Shown: one piece after another, positions 1 through 8,040 of the stretch
How the letters are laid out: each line of letters begins with the position of its first letter
How positions within the stretch are numbered: position 1 is the first letter of the stretch
From: Stramenopiles sp. TOSAG23-2
Taxonomy: Eukaryota > Sar
NCBI GenBank assembly: GCA_900128395.1
Contig: LT649450.1
Location: 1 to 25,673, forward strand
DNA length: 25,673 nucleotides
Direction: 5' to 3'
Translations under genes and position numbers: made by a program
Notes under the pieces: generated by a model
Told to the model about the DNA's origin: nothing
Seen by the model: the letters and a program-made list of their open reading frames with translations, nothing else
Databases searched by the model: none

Positions 1-47
1 TACACAGCACTGGTTATTTGTTCATTGCCAATAACCAGTCCTGTGTA
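1..47. repeat. Inverted repeat, 17-bp arms, 13-bp loop
   Basis: Positions 1-17 (TACACAGCACTGGTTAT) pair with 31-47 (ATAACCAGTCCTGTGTA) with one mismatch. The arms begin exactly at the window edge, so the element may extend further left. It could be the inner part of a foldback element or the end of a small non-autonomous transposon; no coding content is visible. Confidence 0.75.
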
Positions 48-207
48 CCTGTTAACCCGGAAGTCGGTAGGAAAATCGCATATAGATAAGTACAATAATT
101 AGTAGTCCAAATAAGAATCACCATATTCAAGAGAAATTTAGCGATTTTTTAAAGAATTATCCTGGTTTAGGTTAGCAGCAAAAACCGCTTTCAATTTCTG
201 ATACATG

Positions 208-284
208 TAGTCGGAACACACGACGCTCAGCAATATAAATTTCTGAATTTATATTATTAATATGAGCGTCGTGTGTTCCGACTA
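208..284. repeat. Perfect 22-bp inverted repeat with nested stem
   Basis: Positions 208-229 (TAGTCGGAACACACGACGCTC, then A) are the exact reverse complement of 263-284. The 33-bp spacer contains a second perfect 10-bp stem (232-241 with 246-255) closed by the tetraloop TCTG. The sequence TTTCTG recurs on both sides and in the loop (195-200, near 240-245, 285-290). Either strand could fold into a long hairpin. A MITE/foldback element, a small-RNA precursor or a structured 3' end are all possible. Confidence 0.85.
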
Positions 285-372
285 TTTCTGAATATGAAAA
301 AGTTATGGTTTTAAATTTAAACGCACGCGCGCACAAAAAACAATCTTGAAGAGAGTGGAGTGTTTCAAATTT

Positions 373-1479
373 TTAATCTAATTGTTTCAATTGAAAAAAA
401 CGCGATTCTGGCATCATATAATTCAAATCATTCTTTAAAGAATAATCAAAATTATCAACATCATTTAAATCACCTGTTTGCCACATACCACCTATACCAC
501 TTCCATTGCCTCTATATACATCCCCTAAAACTAATCTAGGATCTGGATACGATGCCAATGCTTTTGCAATATCGTTTACACTAACAACACCTGGCATATC
601 ATGTGTATCAGGGCGATTTACTGATAATTGAAAATGTACATGGGAAGGCCAATCACCATTTTCATTTCGATCACCCATCCATCCAATGATTTCACCTTTT
701 TTTATTTCCTGTCCAATTGATTTGCCTTCAATACTTTTTCCAGACAAATGCCCATATAATGAATACAATGATTTAAAATCCTCCTCTTCATTTTCATATG
801 GATTTGGAATTTCTTGAACTGTTATAATAACATTTCCATAATCACCTTTTGCAGGATTATAACCAAAATGAAGTATTTTACAATCACAAAATGAATAAAT
901 TGGTGTATTCACAGGTGCCCCAATATCGATCCCCATATGGACATCTCGAACACCGTTGAATCCGTCAACTTTATTTTCTTCCTTTTTAAATAAATCAGTT
1001 TCATACATATTTCTTCTTCTTTCATTATATTTACCAATATCGTATCCACCCTTTGGTATCTCAACTTTGTCACCATTTATACCATTTGTAAAATTACGAA
1101 TAATAACTGGGAAATTGCTATCAATTTGAACAATTGGTCCAAACATATTATTTTCACGTGCTGGATCCAAAATGGCTTTTCTCCAAACTTGCATTGTATG
1201 TACAATATGATATCCTGAATATACATTACTGCGTTGTACCCCTCGCATCCAATAAGGCATTTGTTCGCACCATTCTGCCCCTTTTTCTGCTGGGTATTTT
1301 TTCTCTAATTCTTCTTTTATCTCATGACTAAGTTTACCTTCTTCTTTTTGTAATTTATCTATAAATTCTCTTGGCTCCTGGCGTTGAATTTCATTAATAT
1401 TATTATTACTATCATCATTGTTATTATCTTCATCTGTTTTCTCACCGATAACATTTTTGTTTTCTACAATTGATGCCAT
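373..1479 (-). CDS. M23/LytM-like metallopeptidase domain protein
   Basis: 368-residue protein. The M23 (lysostaphin/LytM-type) zinc peptidase fold is indicated by H181 and D185 in DVHMGIDIGAP (the HxxxD zinc motif), YGHLS around H244, and the HVHF motif with H280 and H282. All expected zinc and catalytic residues are therefore present. Known M23 enzymes cleave peptide cross-bridges in bacterial peptidoglycan; the substrate in a eukaryote is unknown and could be ingested bacteria or another peptide. The first 35 residues are Asn/Asp-rich low complexity, and residues 36-120 are a charged helical and aromatic region I do not recognise. No signal peptide is visible, so a cytosolic location is likely unless an upstream exon is missed. 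The ATG follows an A/T-rich leader with a (TA)n tract about 14 bp upstream. The family assignment is good, the role is inferred. Confidence 0.8.
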   Translation of the reverse strand: MASIVENKNVIGEKTDEDNNNDDSNNNINEIQRQEPREFIDKLQKEEGKLSHEIKEELEKKYPAEKGAEWCEQMPYWMRGVQRSNVYSGYHIVHTMQVWRKAILDPARENNMFGPIVQIDSNFPVIIRNFTNGINGDKVEIPKGGYDIGKYNERRRNMYETDLFKKEENKVDGFNGVRDVHMGIDIGAPVNTPIYSFCDCKILHFGYNPAKGDYGNVIITVQEIPNPYENEEEDFKSLYSLYGHLSGKSIEGKSIGQEIKKGEIIGWMGDRNENGDWPSHVHFQLSVNRPDTHDMPGVVSVNDIAKALASYPDPRLVLGDVYRGNGSGIGGMWQTGDLNDVDNFDYSLKNDLNYMMPESRFFQLKQLD

Positions 1480-1853
1480 AATATATCTTGTCTATATATA
1501 TATATATATATATATTCAACTTCGTATTTTCTGTGTATCCATATATGTATTATATATGCGTGCGGTCAAATTGTATTATCTATTTTCTGTATCTATCTAT
1601 AGCTATAATATATATCTCTTCAATGAAGAATGAATTATAAGTGCGTCTTTCTCTCCTCTGTACTACCCCTCAACAAAAATCAACAACAAACAAACAAAAT
1701 AAACAAAAAGATAGTATGTATCTATAGCTATACATACAAAAAAAAAGAATTTATACAGCGAACAATATCAATAATACGATATGAATTGAAATCAATACTA
1801 TTATTTTATTCTCTTCTCTCCTCTACCTCCCCCCCTTCCCCTATCTTGTATCA
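1480..1853. promoter_or_regulatory. Divergent intergenic region with (TA)11 tract
   Basis: Space between the minus-strand peptidase start and the plus-strand oxidoreductase pseudogene. It contains an uninterrupted TA dinucleotide tract at about 1493-1515, a CAACAAACAAACAAA-like stretch near 1680-1700 and a C-rich run near 1827-1840. Presumably it carries promoter or 5' leader functions, but no defined element was recognised. Confidence 0.4.
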
Positions 1854-2169
1854 ATGTCAAAAAAATTACGTATAGGAATACTTGGCGCAGCTAAAATTAA
1901 TAAAAATGCATTATTAGATCCTTGTAAAAAGATATCAGACCAAGTGGTTATAACAGCAATTGCTGCTAGAGATAAAGCAAGACAACCCGTTACCAAATGG
2001 TTCGCATTTTGAATGGACTATTAAAGCATTGAATAATGGAAAACATGTCTTATGTGAAAAGCCATTTGCAAGTAACTCTCGCGAAGCTCGTATTATGGTA
2101 ATGAGTGTTATAGACGAAGTTTATAAAATGGCAAATATGAATGTTCGACATGGTCCAAGTAAATTATAA
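1854..2169 (+). pseudogene. Gfo/Idh/MocA oxidoreductase pseudogene, internally deleted
   Basis: From the ATG at 1854 the frame reads MSKKLRIGILGAAKI and on to IAARDKAR, the N-terminal Rossmann NAD(P)-binding segment of this family, then shifts and hits TGA soon after. From about 2000 another frame encodes [20 protein letters not shown] followed by [10 protein letters not shown], the conserved block with the EKP motif that carries the catalytic lysine. This is followed directly by [16 protein letters not shown], which matches the extreme C-terminal helix of the family. About 30 residues are missing between the first two blocks and some 200 between the second and third, so the normal 330-350-residue enzyme is reduced to about 105 codons in two frames. 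The substrate-binding beta-sheet domain is absent. No intron can restore it because the coding DNA is not here. A nonfunctional gene is the simplest reading. Confidence 0.8.
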
Positions 2170-2535
2170 AAATATAAAAGATCCACATCTCTAATATTAA
2201 ATTATTTTGTGTGTTATCAATATGATATATGTGTAATATTACGAACGTATTCACAAAATTTAAAAAGTCAATTTTTATGTTACATGTATATTAATATTTT
2301 TTTATTTTTCTTTTAAAAATTATTTAAAGAAACGTTTTTCAGAAAACAACTGAAAACGCCTGGCTCTAGAAGAGATTCTCTCTCTATAGTATATATTATT
2401 TTTTCCAGAGGAGTGGTGTATCATACTTTCGTATCATATATATACCACTTCGCGTAATATGTATCACACATGCATATCTCACACACATATATATATATAT
2501 ATATATAATGTTAACCACATATATTAAACACTTCA
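2170..2535. other. Convergent 3' intergenic region
   Basis: AT-rich spacer between the pseudogene and the 3' end of the next minus-strand gene. It contains TACGAACGTA at 2240-2249, ATACTTTCGTAT at 2423-2434, an imperfect hairpin around 2411-2449 (GTGGTGTAT with ATATACCAC) and a (TA)n tract near 2489-2508. It probably holds two transcript ends. Confidence 0.4.
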
Positions 2536-3387
2536 TTATTCATCCATGGCAAATAATCCATCATCATCATCATCATCTCCTTGAACATCGTCTTCAAGTT
2601 CAGCATCTGACAATGAAATATTAAGGTCATCTCTTTGATTTTCTGTATCATTATTATTATCATTCATATTGTTATTGTTGTTATTCATATTAATTTTATT
2701 GTTGTTGTTCTTTACTTCTTCCATCAACAACCTACCTTCATTATCATCTTTACATAAATTTAATTCATCTAGTAAACTTTCCGATGGATGTTCCATCAAA
2801 ACCGATAATGCTGTTCGTGTCCCCCCAGAAGACCCAGCTCTAAAACTACGTGATAAATTTTGTTGCGGTTGTTTCACATTTTGCTCTACCGGTAGTATCC
2901 CTTGTATTTCCTCCTTTGTTAAATCTTTATCAAAAACTTCATTATCGCGTGTTATTAAAAATTGCCTACGAGCGTTGTTAGCAGCATTTGCCATGAACGA
3001 TGTATTTGGCATAGAGGCAGATACACGTGTCATGGACGTGCCTACTTCGCCATATGATTTGCTTATCTGTGGATTGGTTGGTGGCAATGAAAAATCTGGA
3101 ATGCGTTGTTGTATATGAGAAGGTTCAGTCATGGATCCTATTATTGGTGCACGTGGTGCTGGCATAGATTTAGACAACCAAAACTTATCCGGTGATTCAC
3201 CATCATTCTTCCTACGTATAGCTATTGGATTCGACCGTTGCCTTGATACTGCTTGAGGGGCAGTATTACCATTATTCGTATTTCCATTTCCACCTATTGT
3301 TAAAGACATACTGTTCATATTGAAATTATTATTATTCATTGTTGTTGATATATTATTATTATTTGGTTGTATGGGTGGCCTATTCAT
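2536..3387 (-). CDS. Asn-rich protein with acidic tail, unknown function
   Basis: 283 residues. I do not recognise a family. The N-terminus (1-50) and residues about 225-250 are Asn-rich low complexity. The middle contains Ser/Pro/Arg-rich stretches such as SRQRSNPIAIRRK, two SKSMPAP/SASMPNT-like motifs and a short helical block (LITRDNEVFDKDLTKEEIQG). The C-terminus is strongly acidic (ELEDDVQGDDDDDDGLFAMDE). The protein looks largely disordered, with basic-Ser motifs that could be kinase or 14-3-3 sites, which suggests a regulatory or nuclear scaffold role; this is inference only. The length of the frame and its stop near a run of TA repeats support a real gene. An upstream exon cannot be excluded because the start lies in AAT/ATT-repetitive DNA. 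Confidence 0.6.
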   Translation of the reverse strand: MNRPPIQPNNNNISTTMNNNNFNMNSMSLTIGGNGNTNNGNTAPQAVSRQRSNPIAIRRKNDGESPDKFWLSKSMPAPRAPIIGSMTEPSHIQQRIPDFSLPPTNPQISKSYGEVGTSMTRVSASMPNTSFMANAANNARRQFLITRDNEVFDKDLTKEEIQGILPVEQNVKQPQQNLSRSFRAGSSGGTRTALSVLMEHPSESLLDELNLCKDDNEGRLLMEEVKNNNNKINMNNNNNNMNDNNNDTENQRDDLNISLSDAELEDDVQGDDDDDDGLFAMDE

Positions 3388-4534
3388 TATTATTATTTAT
3401 AATTTTATTTATATAAATTATATATATACCGTATACTATATAACCAAAAATGCAGAATATATTGTTGCTTCCCCTTGTTTACTTTTCTAAAACAATTCCT
3501 TATATGATATATTCTTACGTATTCTATATGAAAGGACGGTAATACATCCCACGTACCAACCACCAAATTGCATCACCACTATCAATAACACATTTGAATA
3601 TTGTTATCATTACGTGCATAATAATAATAATTTTGTGTTGTTTTTTTTTATTATTATTTTTTTATAAGAAGAAGAACTTTCTTCCGGCTATCCAGCTATC
3701 ATCTATTTCTGTCGAGTATTGTTACTTTTTATTCTGATGTGTATATGCTAATAAATACCTTATATATTGAAGATAAGTGGAAAATCCAGATAGCAGTACA
3801 GATAGCAGTACAGATATAGTAGTCTTCTATTAGATATATTCTATATAGGTCCTGGGTCCTGTGGACTTTTTAATTTAGAAGGTTAAAGTACGGTATCGTT
3901 TTTGTAACATAAAGTACCAGGCAGGCCACATCAGCACACAGATATAGGGAATTTAAATTAAACATGTAGTTGAGCGAGAAGTTGGGAAAAGTTAATTGGT
4001 CTATTAATGCTATTCGGATGCTGAATTGATTATAACCGAAATTCCAAAAAAACAAATGAAAATATGAAAATATATGATATAAATATCCGCATAAATTATA
4101 TTGATAGTGGTATAACTTATATTTATATATACTAATAAGTATAAAAACATGCTTCGTTCTGGAATTTCACCCAAATCCACCTAAATCCACCTGGCCTTAG
4201 GGCTGATGGCAATAATTATCTGGAATCCAGACTGCACATTTTTAGTTGTTGTTTGCCTGGTTTGTTTACTGTACAGTACTGTACTGTATGTTGTTGTTGT
4301 GGTTGTTTTAATAAAAAAAAATGAATTTTATAAATGGTTTTGGTTGGTGCTTTGGTTAAATAAACTGTAATAATAGATGAATATTTATATATGAAATAGT
4401 TAGGACAAGAATATTCTCAACAAAATATATTTGTAGTAATATATATATATACATATATAGTGTGTCTGTCTGTCTATATATATATATATATATATATATC
4501 TGTGTGTGTGTGCATATCTATCTACTCATATAAA
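3388..4534. other. Long AT-rich intergenic region, divergent promoters
   Basis: About 1.1 kb between the 5' ends of two divergent genes, with no credible coding frame. It contains a 12-bp tandem repeat (CAGATAGCAGTA, 2.5 copies, 3787-3816), a perfect 14-bp palindrome GTACAGTACTGTAC (4271-4284), a short CCAAATCCACCT/CTAAATCCACCT repeat near 4171-4192, and two TA/TG microsatellites right before the kinase start (4440-4515). Promoter elements are expected but none could be named. Confidence 0.45.
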
Positions 4535-5623
4535 ATGGGTTGCAATCAATCCTCACAACCGGATACGGTAATAGATAATAAAACTGCATTTATTCAAGGG
4601 GAAGGGGATGGACAAATGGCTTTATATTTGGATGAGGAAAAATTTCAAACAAGGGAAGGTCAAGTAGCTGAACCAATATCGCATCGACGACCATCCATGG
4701 AAATTCCATTGAATACAGATTTTGGCGTGAAATTAAAATATGGTGATATTTCGTTTGGTAAAACTATTGGAAGTGGTTCGTATGGAGAAGTATTTGAAGG
4801 TCATTACAAAGGTTATCATTGTGCAGTGAAAAAAATCTTTTTTGAAGATTCGGAAGAGGAGGAAGAAGATATATTGGAAGATTTTGCAAAGGAGGTCAAG
4901 ATTTGTAGTATATTGAGACACCCGCGCGTGTTGCGCTTTTTAGGGGCGGTAAACCGGGAGCCGAATTTTTGTATAGTGACAGAGTTAATGTCTGGCTCAG
5001 TGTCAACGTTGTTAAAAATGATTAATAAAAGCAAACACCATAGTCTCTCTTGGCGGCTTGTATTTGGTATTGCAATTGATGCAGCGAGAGGTGTAGAATA
5101 TTTGCACAACATGACGCCACAAATCATACACCGTGATTTGAAAGCAGAAAATTTATTATTAGATGAAGACTTCCGTTGTAAAATTAGTGACTTCGGTTTG
5201 TCTCGTGTATTTGAAAAAAAAGGGACAATGACAATTTGTGGTACCCCTAGTTGGGTTGCACCTGAAATTTTCCGTGGTGAAAAATACGATGAAACCGTGG
5301 ATGTTTACTCCTTTGGTATTGTCTTATGGGAATTGTTTTGCCAGAAAAAACCACATCGTAATTACGAGGCACAGCATATACCATATTTAGTTGCAGAAAA
5401 AGGATTGCGCCCAACCTTACCAAAACATTTACCACCAACATTAAATGCATTGATAGGTTCATGCTGGGATGAAAAACCAAAGAGACGTCCAAGATTTACC
5501 GCAATAGTAAAAGAATTGGAAAAAGCACAAACGGAAGTGAAACAAGAGGATGCAGTAGATCCACGAAAAAAATATGTGAAATATACTGCAGATCCATCAG
5601 AAATTGATGTGCGAGTGGATTAA
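4535..5623 (+). CDS. TKL-like protein kinase, predicted N-myristoylated
   Basis: 362 residues from the ATG at 4535. A further in-frame ATG 75 bp upstream lies in the TA/TG microsatellite and would add only simple-repeat codons, so it was rejected. The chosen start gives MGCNQSS, with Gly2 and Ser6 fitting N-myristoylation and Cys3 fitting palmitoylation, so a membrane-tethered kinase is likely. The kinase domain spans about 72-332: glycine loop GSGSYGEVF (79-87), ATP-binding Lys99 (AVKK), catalytic loop HRDLKAENLLL (199-209, Asp201), DFGLSR (219-224), and activation segment ending GTPSWVAPEIF (236-246). All catalytic residues are present. The motifs resemble the tyrosine-kinase-like (TKL) group, which despite its name usually phosphorylates Ser/Thr. 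An acidic insert (DSEEEEEDILED) sits in the N-lobe after Lys99. The substrate and pathway are unknown. Confidence 0.9.
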   Translation: MGCNQSSQPDTVIDNKTAFIQGEGDGQMALYLDEEKFQTREGQVAEPISHRRPSMEIPLNTDFGVKLKYGDISFGKTIGSGSYGEVFEGHYKGYHCAVKKIFFEDSEEEEEDILEDFAKEVKICSILRHPRVLRFLGAVNREPNFCIVTELMSGSVSTLLKMINKSKHHSLSWRLVFGIAIDAARGVEYLHNMTPQIIHRDLKAENLLLDEDFRCKISDFGLSRVFEKKGTMTICGTPSWVAPEIFRGEKYDETVDVYSFGIVLWELFCQKKPHRNYEAQHIPYLVAEKGLRPTLPKHLPPTLNALIGSCWDEKPKRRPRFTAIVKELEKAQTEVKQEDAVDPRKKYVKYTADPSEIDVRVD

Positions 5624-6386
5624 AACCAAATATATGGTACCCACACACGCATATTCCCAGATATAATAGCAGCATAAGTGTAATTAAATTATATATATAT
5701 ATATATTCTATGAATATATTTCATGTGTCGATGAAAAAAAGAATTGAATGAAAAGAGAGAGAGAGAGAGAGAGATATTCGTATATATATAAATTATATAT
5801 ATATAGAAGACGACAGGAAGTGTGTGACTTGGGGACGTAAAACACTAAAAGTTTTATGTTATTTGTTCAAGATTTTAACCATTTTTTTTTATTGTAATGA
5901 TTTAACCCTAACAAATCATATCATATTTATACTTGAACGAGAAATTAGAGTACGTTTTCCCCATCATCATTCGATTTTTCCTTTCCCAATCTTGGGATCT
6001 TGGGCACGTCTGTATATTAGCATGGAAATACAATAGCTAGTCTAAGAATGGTCTGCCCAGGCCCAGGCAGGCCCATCACCAGGCCACACCACCACTAATA
6101 TAAATACAGAGAACGAAAGAAGAATAAATGTATTTGAATGAACAAATAATCAATAGCTTAAAATGATTTTTAAAATATTAATAATATAATATAGATGACT
6201 AGAGATTGTATTGCGACTGTGTGTGTGTGTGTGTGTGTTTATGTTAACCTATACATAAAGAAGTGTGTGTGCGGTTTTCCAGTGTATCGCATCAGATAAG
6301 AAAAATATTCATTTTCTTCGCGTTTCCATATATATCTTTTCTTCTTTTTTATTTTCAATAGTGTATAGGAAGAGAAAAGACGTAAT
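5624..6386. other. Intergenic region with microsatellites and C-rich patch
   Basis: Space between two co-directional genes. It contains (TA)n near 5691-5705, a (GA)n tract near 5754-5774, a (GT)n tract near 6219-6238 and an unusual GC-rich patch around 6051-6090 built from repeated GCCCAGG/CAGGCCC units. The 3' half is presumably the CK2 beta promoter and leader. No gene was recognised. Confidence 0.4.
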
Positions 6387-7208
6387 ATGTCATCATCATC
6401 GACAGATGATTCATCGGATGTGGAATCATGGATAGAGTGGTTTTTATTACAGGAAGGCCATGAATTTTTTTGTGAAGTTGATAGGAATTATATTGAGGAT
6501 AACTTTAATTTGTATGGCTTAAGAACGGTAATTCCTCATTTTCGCACGTGTTTAAATATTATATTGGATGTTGCAGATAGCCATACGATCGATCATGAGT
6601 CCAATTACGACCAACATGCAATGGATTTGTATGGTTTAATACATGCAAGGTATATATTAACCAAAAGAGGTATGGAAAGGATGCTTAGAAAATATCGTAT
6701 AGGTGAATTTGGCATATGTCCTTGTATGGAATGTGCTGGGCAACCAGTATTACCAGTTGGTTTGAAAGATCAATTGCGTTATCACGAGGTGATGGTTTAT
6801 TGTGCACGTTGTAACAACATTTTTTATCCTGCAAATAAGCAGCAAAACTATAGGGAAGAACACCTGGACGGTGCATATTTTGGGTCCACATTTGCACATT
6901 TATTACTCATGCAATATCCAGCGTTACGTCCTAGTCCGCCACGCCCATCACCTAAATACGTACCAAAAGTATTTGGTTTCAAAATTCGATTGCCAAATAG
7001 TAATAATAACAACAATAGTAGTAGTAGTAGTAAGAAAAAAAACTCATCACAAGCTAAATTGAAAGATAGTAGTGGATCTGGACGATTAAATAAAGCATCA
7101 TCATCAAATGTAACAAATAATGCTGATACACAAGATGGAGATACAAAAATGACAGTTGTGGAAGCACCGGTAGCAAAAAGTAGCAATCAACAAATGCCAA
7201 CGCAATAA
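6387..7208 (+). CDS. CKB: Casein kinase II regulatory subunit beta
   Basis: 273 residues. This is the regulatory dimer subunit that assembles with two catalytic alpha subunits into the CK2 tetramer, a constitutive Ser/Thr kinase of nucleus and cytosol. The N-terminal core is typical: SWIEWFLLQEGHEFFCEVD (14-32), then YIEDNFNLYGL, and LYGLIHARYILTKRG around 81-95. The zinc ribbon that mediates dimerisation has Cys111, Cys116, Cys139 and Cys142 with the family spacing, followed by DGAYFGSTFAHLLL and the C-terminal YVPKVFGFKI signature. The first residues (SSSSTDDSSD) are Ser/acidic, like the autophosphorylation site of animal CK2 beta. From residue about 204 a 70-residue Asn/Ser-rich tail is added that the animal protein lacks, encoded by AAT/AGT repeats. 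The gene appears intronless. Confidence 0.96.
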   Translation: MSSSSTDDSSDVESWIEWFLLQEGHEFFCEVDRNYIEDNFNLYGLRTVIPHFRTCLNIILDVADSHTIDHESNYDQHAMDLYGLIHARYILTKRGMERMLRKYRIGEFGICPCMECAGQPVLPVGLKDQLRYHEVMVYCARCNNIFYPANKQQNYREEHLDGAYFGSTFAHLLLMQYPALRPSPPRPSPKYVPKVFGFKIRLPNSNNNNNSSSSSKKKNSSQAKLKDSSGSGRLNKASSSNVTNNADTQDGDTKMTVVEAPVAKSSNQQMPTQ

Positions 7209-7533
7209 AAAATTTAAAAATGCTCTCGCTATATTCGTATAAAAAAATGAGAAAAAAATATAATTTTAGATTTTAGGATATTACTCAATATCACATTTAA
7301 TACATATCATACGAAGTTCGTATTTAATAAGAGAGGAAAAAGTGTATTGATGTATACGAAGTATGATACTCGGTGTACATGTGTGTTAAAATTTTAAATG
7401 TGATTAAAATTTTATACGTACCCAAAAAAATACGAACTACGAAGTATGTACACCACACATATACGAAAGTATAAAAATATTATTTTTGCTGTTTAATTTT
7501 TTTAATTTTCATATATCTTCTCTCTCTCTCTAA
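7209..7533. terminator. Convergent 3' region with palindromes and TACGAA motifs
   Basis: The region separates the 3' end of CK2 beta from the 3' end of the polycystin remnant. It contains the 15-bp palindrome ATACGAAGTTCGTAT (7309-7323), ATACGAAGTAT (7354-7364), TACGAAGTAT (7438-7447), ATACGAAAGTAT (7461-7472), and an 11-bp inverted repeat ATCACATTTAA/TTAAATGTGAT (7290-7300 with 7394-7404). This repeated structure between converging transcripts suggests a transcript-end or processing function; that is an inference. Confidence 0.4.
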
Positions 7534-8040
7534 CTAAAATCCTTCCGGTACAATCTTAGTTCCACTACCATTTCGATTTTTTATAGAATTTCCCTTTTCA
7601 TCTTCTTCTTGTTCTTCATTTAATCCAGGGATATGTACTTTGGGAAAGTAGTTGTATATCTTTCGTTCAATCTTAACAAATTTATCATAGATACGATCTC
7701 CGACATATTTTTTCCTCAAATCACCACCGTATAATTTTTCTAAATTCTCTTCCCTTCGAAGATTTCCCAAAATATCTTGATACGCTTGATCAATAATTGT
7801 AACAAACATCGTAAATAATATATACAAAGTTAATATCGCATAAACGGTTAACAAATAAGGTCCTAAATATCTTAATTCTGTTCCTGCGAATTGATCGTAA
7901 TCTCTGCGATATAGAAAAAAAAAGAAAAAAGAAGTTAGATATATACATTAGTCTATACATATATGACACACTTTGTCAGGAAAATGGGTAAAAACTTACA
8001 TGTCCCCGATAAAACTTCTACCGATAGAATTCAAGGCATT
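7534..8040 (-). pseudogene. Polycystin (PKD2/TRPP-type) C-terminal exon remnant
   Basis: Two exons of a polycystin-family cation channel can be read. Exon A (8040-8000) encodes NALNSIGRSFIGD, which matches the pore helix and the L/I-G-D selectivity filter. A 96-bp intron follows (7999-7904, GTAAGT...polypyrimidine...CGCAG). Exon B (7903-7534) continues in frame with DYDQFAGTELRYLGP, the last pore-domain helix (LLTVYAILTLYILFTMFVTI then IDQAYQDI) and a charged tail ending at a TAA near 7534. Immediately upstream of exon A the frame has a TGA (8041-8043), a second stop follows further upstream, and no AG acceptor exists up to position 8200. The voltage-sensor-like helices S1-S5 are absent, and the area is occupied by an oppositely oriented gene. 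This is most likely a truncated gene or 3' relic; a functional gene with a distant 5' part seems unlikely. Confidence 0.72.

Larger units (their letters stand above)
1..372. other. Gene-free stretch with two inverted repeats
   Basis: No convincing reading frame. The stretch lies downstream of the minus-strand peptidase-like gene, so its right part should be that gene's 3' flank. It holds the two inverted repeats listed separately and a short CpG-containing alternating run near 321-335 (acgcacgcgcgcac). Confidence 0.6.

Noticed and set aside
1134-1331. Plus-strand frame opposite the M23-like gene
   Set aside because: Complement of a well-supported coding region; composition is that of a shadow.
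3870-4055. Minus-strand 61-residue frame in the long intergenic region
   Set aside because: Short, no motif, no leader features; compatible with chance.
4460-4534. N-terminal extension of the kinase through the TA/TG microsatellite
   Set aside because: It encodes only simple-repeat Tyr/Ile/Cys/Val codons and would hide the MGCNQSS lipid-anchor start.
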